64,000 nucleotides of DNA from Porticoccus hydrocarbonoclasticus MCTG13d (lineage in GTDB: Bacteria; Pseudomonadota; Gammaproteobacteria; Pseudomonadales; Porticoccaceae), in NCBI RefSeq assembly GCF_000744735.1, contig NZ_JQMM01000001.1, positions 496,001 to 560,000 on the forward strand, read 5' to 3'. The notes beneath the pieces are model-generated. The model was not told where the DNA came from. It made no database searches and worked only from the letters and a program-made list of their open reading frames with translations. This document shows positions 59,163 to 64,000 of this stretch, piece by piece. The translations under genes were made by a program, and so were the position numbers. The first letter of the stretch is position 1, and each line of letters starts with the position of its first letter.

Positions 59163-59873
59163 ATGGACATGAGCACATTATTACACGTCGACTCTAGCGT
59201 TAGAGCTGTGAACAACCCGAACCCGGATCACGACTCAATATCGAAAAGTATCGCTCTCCGGTTTGTTGATACATGGCGACAGAATCGTCCTGAAGATGAG
59301 TATATCTATCGTGATGTTGGAGTGAATCCGCCTGATTTCATTACACAGGACTGGATTGGCGCGGTGTTTACCCCTGAGGAAAAAAGAACCCCGGCACAGA
59401 AAGAGAGACTGGCACTATCAGATGAACTGATAGCTGAGGTGGCAGCAGCCGATGTGATCCTGATTTCCTCACCAATGTATAACTACGGTATGCCGGCTCA
59501 GCTAAAAGCGTGGTTCGATCAAATTGTACGCATAAACAAAACGTTTGATTTCGATCTCTCACGAGGGGACTTCCCGTTACAGCCCTTACTCTCGGGCAAG
59601 ACATTGATCATAGTGACTTCCAGCGGAGAGTTTGGTTTTGAAAAGGGAGGAATAAGAGAAGATCTTGGTCACCTGGCCCCGCACCTACGGACACTGAGTA
59701 AATATTTAGGGGTGGACACAATCTATGAGATTGCCTCTGAATACCAGGAATTTGGTGACGAGAGACACCGCATGTCAGTAGCCAATGCAAAAGATCGAGC
59801 CGAAAGTATTGCATTAGAACTTAGTATTTCAACCCTGGCTCCATCGTCAAAAAATGAGGTCGCCAATGTGTGA
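59163..59873 (+). CDS. FMN-dependent NADH:quinone oxidoreductase/azoreductase
   Basis: The 236-residue flavodoxin-fold protein is AzoR-like. It has the phosphate loop VDSSVRAVNNPNPDHDSIS, the dimer and FMN motif SSPMYNYGMPAQLKAWFDQIVR and TSSGEFG. It would reduce quinones and azo compounds with NADH. The C-terminus is longer than usual (about 200-215 residues) and overlaps the deaminase gene by 8-20 bases. The start may be 59163 or the next ATG at 59169. Confidence 0.88.
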   Translation: MDMSTLLHVDSSVRAVNNPNPDHDSISKSIALRFVDTWRQNRPEDEYIYRDVGVNPPDFITQDWIGAVFTPEEKRTPAQKERLALSDELIAEVAAADVILISSPMYNYGMPAQLKAWFDQIVRINKTFDFDLSRGDFPLQPLLSGKTLIIVTSSGEFGFEKGGIREDLGHLAPHLRTLSKYLGVDTIYEIASEYQEFGDERHRMSVANAKDRAESIALELSISTLAPSSKNEVANV

Positions 59874-60345
59874 CCCTATTGATACAGAACTTCTCATAAA
59901 GTGTGGAGAAAACGTTATTGATTTGGCTGTTGGCAATGTCAAGGCAGGTGGGCTGCCATTTGCAGCGATTATCGTTAACCAGAATAGAAAGATTATTGGC
60001 AAAGGGGTAAATCAAGTCGCCAAGCATCTGGATTGTACCGCACACGCTGAAATCCAGGCGATAAGAGAGGCTTCACGGAATGAACAAACTTTTTCTTTAA
60101 AAGGAACGATATTAATTGCTTCAGGAGAGCCTTGCGCTCTCTGTTATATGGCAATCCGTATGGCTGAGATTATGAAAGTTATTATCGTATCGGATAGATA
60201 TGAGGCGGAAAAACACGGGTTCGATTATCTATGGACTTACAAGTATTTCAACGCCAGCCTCTTCCATGAGCTCGAGGTTGTGACGCTGGATAATGACAGG
60301 AAATTACTCCCATTCCAGTTAGCCCAAATCAATTTGAGTGATTAA
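59866..60345 (+). CDS. Nucleoside deaminase (CDA/TadA fold)
   Basis: The protein of about 159 residues has the zinc motif HAEIQAI (His-x-Glu) and GEPCALCYMAI (PC-x2-C) of cytidine/adenosine/guanine deaminases. It is nearer guanine or small-molecule deaminases than TadA, which would carry the tRNA-binding residues. The natural substrate is unknown. I favour the ATG at 59866; the ATG at 59854 is also in frame. It overlaps the end of the azoreductase gene, so the two are cotranscribed. Confidence 0.88.
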   Translation: MCDPIDTELLIKCGENVIDLAVGNVKAGGLPFAAIIVNQNRKIIGKGVNQVAKHLDCTAHAEIQAIREASRNEQTFSLKGTILIASGEPCALCYMAIRMAEIMKVIIVSDRYEAEKHGFDYLWTYKYFNASLFHELEVVTLDNDRKLLPFQLAQINLSD

Positions 60346-60423
60346 GATTAGTAGTTTAAATCTTTCATTAATTTCCAGCTTGGTAAGCGTCAACTTACGA
60401 TGAGCGCTTTAAAGAGGTTCACT

Positions 60424-60494
60424 GCATAACGCCTAAAGCAGAGGCGCGTTAGCGCGTCCAGCCCGAAGGGCCATGCTGCCTTTACTTGTTATGG
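60424..60494 (-). other. attC-like recombination site 1 (71 bp)
   Basis: Read on the minus strand it begins CCATAAC (60494-60488) and ends GTTATGC (60430-60424), the paired outer boxes of an integron attC. Inside, TAAAGGCAG pairs with CTGCTTTA with one unpaired G, the extrahelical base typical of attC, and two short hairpins (GGCCCTTCGGGCT and CGCGCTAACGCG) form the centre. It begins 2 bases after the stop of the lipoprotein gene on the same strand, as gene cassettes do. No search was possible; the call rests on structure. Confidence 0.6.
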
Positions 60495-60496
60495 TT

Positions 60497-60805
60497 TTAG
60501 TATTCACTAAACGACCGTGTTCCGTTGTTGTTATTCATGATGCGGAGTTCAGCCCTTTTACGCTTTCCATCAGGGCACCCCTTTAATTTCCATACTTCTA
60601 CGACCTGTGGTGATAGGTTGGCGACCACTTCCGGTGGAGCAATAGATAAATCGGAGTAGACTTGATCAATGGTCTCGCACTTTTCTATTTTTGGGGCCAT
60701 TGCCATCAATTGATTTTTGTAGCTATCAGATACCGTTGGCTTTTGATTGGCGCATGCTGAAACAATAATCGCCAATGTCGTGATACTTATAGTTTTAAGT
60801 TTCAT
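60497..60805 (-). CDS. Small lipoprotein of unknown function (candidate cassette gene)
   Basis: The 102-residue protein has a lipoprotein signal with lipobox VSAC (Cys18) and a short mature domain with two cysteines (KCETID and KGCPDG), perhaps a disulfide. I do not recognise the family. The gene is AT-rich and ends 2 bases from an attC-like site. About 10 bases upstream of its start begins the 12 bp repeat of a decayed transposon, which separates it from any cassette promoter. Confidence 0.7.
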   Translation of the reverse strand: MKLKTISITTLAIIVSACANQKPTVSDSYKNQLMAMAPKIEKCETIDQVYSDLSIAPPEVVANLSPQVVEVWKLKGCPDGKRKRAELRIMNNNNGTRSFSEY

Positions 60806-60814
60806 ACGAGAGGA

Positions 60815-61145
60815 AAAGGGGTCGTATCGATTATTTGATGATCAATCTTGCGGGTTACCTGAGAGGAATCAGCAGGTGGACATGATTGGTCATTAGGCAA
60901 TAAGTGTGGCATAGCGCTTCATCCCTTCAGCCAGCAATACCTTGTAATACTGATAGTCATCGTCGCAAAAGAAGCAAACTGCACGGTTATTACCCCGCTG
61001 TACGATATGGGCAGGAATTCTGCGAAGGTACATCCTTGTCTTTTTCGGCATTGCAAATTCCTTTTGCCAATTACTGGGAGTGTCAATGTAGCGCAGAAAA
61101 CATGAGCGGATAATGTGGTTAAAAAATAATCGTTACGACCCCTTT
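60815..61145. mobile_element. Decayed IS200-like/RAYT element with 12 bp inverted ends
   Basis: AAAGGGGTCGTA (60815-60826) and its exact inverted copy TACGACCCCTTT (61134-61145) bound a 331-base unit. Inside is a broken Y1 transposase gene on the minus strand. Intact elements of this kind carry a gene of about 700 bases, so this one is internally deleted. Most of the 430-base gap between the lipoprotein and PsiE genes is this unit. Confidence 0.65.
60855..61051 (-). pseudogene. Truncated REP-associated/IS200-like tyrosine transposase
   Basis: From the ATG at 61051 the frame reads MPKKTRMYLRRIPAHIVQRG, then NNRAVCFFCDDDYQYY and EGMKRYATLIA and stops at 60893. This is the standard N-terminus of Y1 (PF01797) transposases of the RAYT type. 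After a small deletion and frameshift the next frame reads MTNHVHLLIPLR (60893-60855), the HUH metal motif HVH that should follow directly. The C-terminal half with the catalytic tyrosine is gone, so the gene is dead. Confidence 0.78.
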
Positions 61146-61181
61146 AACCATTTTTTCTTCTAGTTGCAAAACTCTCCTTAG

Positions 61182-61241
61182 GTATAACGCTAAGCTAATA
61201 AAAGGCTGCCGTGAGGCAGTCCTACTTGAGCGAATTTATAC
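61182..61241 (-). other. attC-like recombination site 2 (60 bp)
   Basis: Read on the minus strand it begins GTATAAA (61241-61235) and ends GTTATAC (61188-61182). Between them CGCTCAAG pairs with CTTAGCG with one extrahelical base, and CTGCC-TCAC-GGCAG forms the central stem. The stop codon of the PsiE gene (61238-61236) lies inside the first box, as is common in cassettes. The first box has one mismatch to the rule (AAA for AAC). Confidence 0.5.
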
Positions 61242-61676
61242 ATTTGCTCGCCTGTAACTCACCTTGATAAACCAATAACAAGCCCCTAAAGCGATAATAA
61301 TAATGCCTAAGCCCATTATTGCTAAGGGATCATATTTTTCTAGATCTAGCAAAATTACCTTTCGAGAAACAGCTATAACTGCCACCAATAAAACAACCTC
61401 CGCATGTATAATATTATCTTTAAAATACATTTCTACTGTCTCTACAAGCTCGAATCCAATGAGAATAATAAAAAAGAAACCAAAGATTTTAAATAACTCA
61501 TCTATTTCAAGAAAAAGCACATCATCTGTAGGATCAAATAAATCCAAATATAAAATTATTCCGAGCTCTACTATCGAAATAGTGACAATTAATGTCATCA
61601 AAACAAGAACAAAAAATGACATCCACTTTTTTACTGTATGAATTACGGAAACCGCTCTATCGATACTTTTGCTCAC
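61236..61676 (-). CDS. PsiE-family membrane protein (candidate cassette gene)
   Basis: The 146-residue protein has four membrane segments and the PsiE-family stretch HAEVVLLVAVIAVSRKVILLDLEKYDPLAIMG. The family is named for phosphate-starvation-inducible E of E. coli; its function is unknown. The gene is AT-rich. It starts 22 bases below a GTTATAC core (61704-61698) and ends inside an attC-like site, the exact layout of an integron cassette. Confidence 0.82.
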   Translation of the reverse strand: MSKSIDRAVSVIHTVKKWMSFFVLVLMTLIVTISIVELGIILYLDLFDPTDDVLFLEIDELFKIFGFFFIILIGFELVETVEMYFKDNIIHAEVVLLVAVIAVSRKVILLDLEKYDPLAIMGLGIIIIALGACYWFIKVSYRRANV

Positions 61677-61697
61677 TACTTAGATACTCCCATTCCT

Positions 61698-61704
61698 GTA
61701 TAAC
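61698..61704 (-). other. Candidate upstream recombination core of the PsiE cassette
   Basis: GTTATAC on the minus strand equals the end box of attC-like site 2. A cut at this core and at site 2 would release a circle of about 515 bases carrying only the PsiE gene. I could not find the rest of an attC or an attI on the other side; a hairpin (ATGATG...CATCAT, about 61715-61734) is all that is seen there. Confidence 0.35.
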
Positions 61705-62043
61705 AGTATGTTAATGATGACAGTGCCATCATAATAATTATTAGTGCGCATCCCCATAATTCGGAGTGAGAAAAGGTACCCTCTCCAATGTGCTAAATAT
61801 CAATTGGTTATTCATCATTTCGAGAGATGAACCATTGAAGTGTACCTGTGCTGGATCCAATATTTCATAGTGCTTTGTGGAAGGCAACACTCGGGGACTT
61901 GGGGTTTTCTGATATCCGAGGGTTTGCTCGTCGTGCTGGCGGTGGAGAGGCCGACATAGAGAAGGAGGTGAGCAGCCCCCCACAGTAATCTGTAGGGGGC
62001 TTGGGCAGGAAAGCCGGAAATGAGTTTGCTTTAATGAGCGCCA
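61705..62043. other. Gene-free stretch between cassette region and leuA
   Basis: I see no convincing gene in this stretch. It contains an imperfect 12 bp hairpin (AGCCCCCCACAG, 61974-61985, with CTGTAGGGGGCT, 61990-62001, one mismatch, loop TAAT) without a T run on either strand. The frames that cross it have no recognisable protein. Confidence 0.5.
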
Positions 62044-62075
62044 CGCTGATGAGCACACCAACCTACTCATCAGCG
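62044..62075 (-). terminator. Hairpin after leuA
   Basis: A perfect 10 bp stem CGCTGATGAG (62044-62053) with CTCATCAGCG (62066-62075) closes a 12-base loop. It begins 8 bases after the leuA stop. It has no strong T run, so it may be a stabilising 3' end hairpin or a weak terminator. Confidence 0.55.
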
Positions 62076-62083
62076 CAGCAGCA

Positions 62084-63778
62084 TTAGCTGGCGATGGCTT
62101 CCATTTCCTCCTCCGACCTCGCTGCTGCCCGGTGCCGACCGAGGCCATTGAAAATGGCCTTGATCGCCGCACTGATGATATTGCGGTGCACCCCTACGCC
62201 GAATATCGCCGAGCCGTCGTCGATCTGCATTTCGATATAGCACACGGCCTCAACTTCTGAGCCTGTTCCCAGGGCGTGCTCGTGGTAGTCGATGATACTG
62301 ATATTCCCGCCCAGGGCTTTTACCGCCGCGTCGATGGTGCCGTTGCCAATGCCATTGACGGTTCTGGCTTTGCCCTGCTCCATAAACTGGATCTGCACTT
62401 CGGTGGCGCCTTTGTCGCCGTGGCTGTGGGTGGTGACATCCGCATCTTCGAAGCTGTAAGCGCCGTTATCCTGCAAATACGCCTGTTCAAACAGGGCGAA
62501 GATATCGGCACTGGTGGCCTCGCGGCCCTCGCGGTCGGTGAAGGCTTTCACCACCCGGCTGAACTCGATCTGCAGGCGGCGCGGCAATTCCAGACCGTAT
62601 TGCTGTTGCAACAGGAAGCTGACGCCACCCTTGCCGGACTGACTGTTGACCCGCACCACCGCCTCGTAGCCCCGGTTCAGGTCGGCGGGGTCGATGGGCA
62701 GGTAAGGCACCTCCCAGATCTCGCCCTCCACCCGCTGGGCAAAGCCCTTCTTGATGGCGTCCTGGTGGGAACCGGAAAAGGCGGTGAACACCAGCTCACC
62801 CGCATAGGGATGGCGGGGATGCACCGGCAACTGGTTGCACTCTTCCACGGTGCGGCGAATGGCCTCGATGCGGGAAAAATCCAGACCGGGATGCACGCCC
62901 TGGGAATAGAGGTTCAGGGCCAGGGTGACGATATCCACATTGCCGGTGCGCTCACCGTTGCCAAACAGGCAGCCCTCCACCCGGTCGGCGCTAGCCATCA
63001 ACGCCAGTTCCGCCGCCGCCACGGCGGTGCCCCGGTCGTTGTGGGGGTGGACGCTGATAACAATACTATCCCGGCGCGCCAGATTACGATCCATCCATTC
63101 CACCTGATCGGCATAGACGTTGGGAGTGGACATCTCCACCGTGGCGGGCAGGTTGAAAATCATTCTGTGCTCGGGGGTGGGCTGCCAGATCGCGCTGACC
63201 GCGTCGCACACCTCTTTGGCCACCGCTAATTCGGTGCCGGAAAACACCTCCGGCGAATACTGGTATACCCACTCGGTCTCCGGATGCTGGCTGGTGTAGT
63301 GCTTGACCCAGCGGGTGCCCTGCTCCGCGATAGCTTTCACCCCGGCTACATCAGTGTTGTAGACGATGCGGCGGAATTGTGGCGCTGTGGGGTTGTACAG
63401 ATGCACGATGGCGCGCCGGGCACCCACCACGGATTCCACGGTGCGGGCGATCAAATCCTCTCGCGCCTGGGTCAACACCTCAATGGTGACATCCTCGGGG
63501 ATACGGTCTTCCTCTATCAGGCGGCGCACGAAGTTGAAGTCGGTGTCGGAGGCAGCAGGGAATGCCACTTCGATCTCCTTGAAACCAATCTCCACCAGCA
63601 TCTCGAAAAAACGCAGCTTGGTGTCCACCGACATGGGGTCGATCAGGGACTGGTTGCCGTCCCGCAGGTCGGTGCTCATCCAGATAGGCGGTTTTTCGAG
63701 GGTGCGGCCGGGCCAGCGGCGGTCGTGCAATTGCACTGGCACGAAAGCCCGGTATTTGCTGGCGGGATTGGTGATCAT
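62084..63778 (-). CDS. leuA: 2-isopropylmalate synthase
   Basis: LeuA condenses acetyl-CoA with 2-ketoisovalerate, the first step of leucine synthesis. The 564-residue protein is of the long LeuA type found in actinobacteria, fungi and some proteobacteria. The catalytic TIM barrel has [10 protein letters not shown] and the metal motif [13 protein letters not shown], and a C-terminal LeuA regulatory dimer domain follows (about 430-560). I choose the ATG at 63778, with GGAG 6 bases upstream; a GTG at 63790 is in frame. It is GC-rich, in sharp contrast to the AT-rich region before it. leuBCD are not in the window. Confidence 0.95.
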   Translation of the reverse strand: MITNPASKYRAFVPVQLHDRRWPGRTLEKPPIWMSTDLRDGNQSLIDPMSVDTKLRFFEMLVEIGFKEIEVAFPAASDTDFNFVRRLIEEDRIPEDVTIEVLTQAREDLIARTVESVVGARRAIVHLYNPTAPQFRRIVYNTDVAGVKAIAEQGTRWVKHYTSQHPETEWVYQYSPEVFSGTELAVAKEVCDAVSAIWQPTPEHRMIFNLPATVEMSTPNVYADQVEWMDRNLARRDSIVISVHPHNDRGTAVAAAELALMASADRVEGCLFGNGERTGNVDIVTLALNLYSQGVHPGLDFSRIEAIRRTVEECNQLPVHPRHPYAGELVFTAFSGSHQDAIKKGFAQRVEGEIWEVPYLPIDPADLNRGYEAVVRVNSQSGKGGVSFLLQQQYGLELPRRLQIEFSRVVKAFTDREGREATSADIFALFEQAYLQDNGAYSFEDADVTTHSHGDKGATEVQIQFMEQGKARTVNGIGNGTIDAAVKALGGNISIIDYHEHALGTGSEVEAVCYIEMQIDDGSAIFGVGVHRNIISAAIKAIFNGLGRHRAAARSEEEMEAIAS

Positions 63779-63806
63779 ACGGTTCTCCACGGTTGACGAA
63801 TAAGGC

Positions 63807-63894
63807 CCTGAGAAAAACCGGCGACCGAAGCAAAGGGTGCGGGTAGCGGGACTCTGTCGGTGCCAGGGGCTTCTGGCCCACTGCTTTTCTCAGG
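63807..63894 (-). promoter_or_regulatory. Structured leader of leuA
   Basis: CCTGAGAAAA (63807-63816) and TTTTCTCAGG (63885-63894) are exact complements and would close an 88-base structure in the leuA leader. An inner hairpin (GCCAG/CTGGC, about 63862-63876) lies within it. The outer stem lies 28 bases before the leuA start, so opening or closing it could affect translation. The rest of the window to 64000 is AT-rich and would hold the promoter; I see no clear leader peptide rich in leucine. Confidence 0.45.
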
Positions 63895-64000
63895 ATGGTT
63901 GACAGTTTAATGCGTTAACGGCGGCATTTTATTGCTACTTGTATGGCAATTTTTATTATTTAAGCAATAATATGTTTATATAAATATTAATTGAGCAATT

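Noticed and set aside
60904-61113. Plus-strand frame of 69 residues
   Set aside because: It lies opposite the transposase remnant, whose minus-strand translation gives a recognisable family.
61698-61813. A third complete attC between GTTATAC (61698) and GTTATTC (61807)
   Set aside because: The inner boxes do not pair, so only the core at 61698-61704 is kept as a candidate.
61741-62172. Minus-strand frame of 143 residues after leuA
   Set aside because: It overlaps the end of leuA in another frame, runs through the hairpins at 62044-62075 and 61974-62001, and has no recognisable sequence.
62276-63229. Long plus-strand frame opposite leuA
   Set aside because: It is an antisense shadow of the GC-rich leuA gene, with low-complexity His/Gly/Val composition and no family match.

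Overview
The window is a 64 kb stretch of a gammaproteobacterial chromosome. The core gene order matches that of Pseudomonas and its marine relatives: metX-metW-DUF4426-rdgB, ubiC-ubiA-phoB-phoR, rpoH-ftsX-ftsE-ftsY-rsmD-coaD-mutM and rpmG-rpmB-radC-coaBC-algC-argB-slmA. I infer a marine or aquatic member of the Cellvibrionales/OMG-like groups, but no rRNA gene or species marker is present to prove it.

Positions 1-3500 hold methyl-cycle genes (ahcY, cut by the window edge, and metF), rsmE and secB. Positions 3694-11300 are a complete acetone carboxylase locus: acxA-acxB-acxC on the minus strand, a near-perfect sigma-54 promoter, and a divergent sigma-54 activator gene, acxR. It would turn acetone, ATP and bicarbonate into acetoacetate. 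Positions 11376-16122 encode an RND efflux pump with its adaptor and a DUF2721 membrane protein. Positions 16.3-25.2 kb are housekeeping: an LpxH-like phosphatase, ugd, a tightly overlapping gshA-acpH-dsbB-lrgA-lrgB run, rsd, an FKBP lipoprotein and elbB. Positions 25.3-33.3 kb hold trmB, rpoH, ftsXEY, rsmD, coaD, mutM, an exbD without exbB, and the L33 and L28 ribosomal protein genes (rpmG was too short for ordinary ORF calling). Positions 33.4-40.9 kb hold radC, coaBC, a long membrane-anchored algC, argB, slmA and a Crc-type protein whose nuclease residues are lost. Positions 41-47.5 kb hold methionine, ubiquinone and phosphate-control genes, with a clear three-repeat Pho box before phoB.

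From about 48 kb the window becomes more accessory: an aldo/keto reductase, a DUF482 acyltransferase-like protein, a SYLF protein, yaaA, a lipoprotein M48 protease, a UbiA-family prenyltransferase next to a ferritin-like protein, and two LysR-controlled redox modules (doxX-pirin-nitroreductase and azoreductase-deaminase). Each module has a visible palindromic operator. From about 58 kb to 61.8 kb the DNA is clearly more AT-rich than its surroundings.

The most unusual stretch is 60424-61704. Two minus-strand genes, a small lipoprotein and a PsiE-family membrane protein, are each followed directly by a 60-71 bp element that folds like an integron attC site. A matching recombination core lies just upstream of the PsiE gene. 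Inside the leader of the lipoprotein unit sits a broken IS200-like/RAYT transposase flanked by a perfect 12 bp inverted repeat. I read this as two stranded integron gene cassettes, one carrying a decayed transposon; no integrase gene is visible. The window ends with leuA and a structured leader. I found no rRNA, tRNA or CRISPR array.
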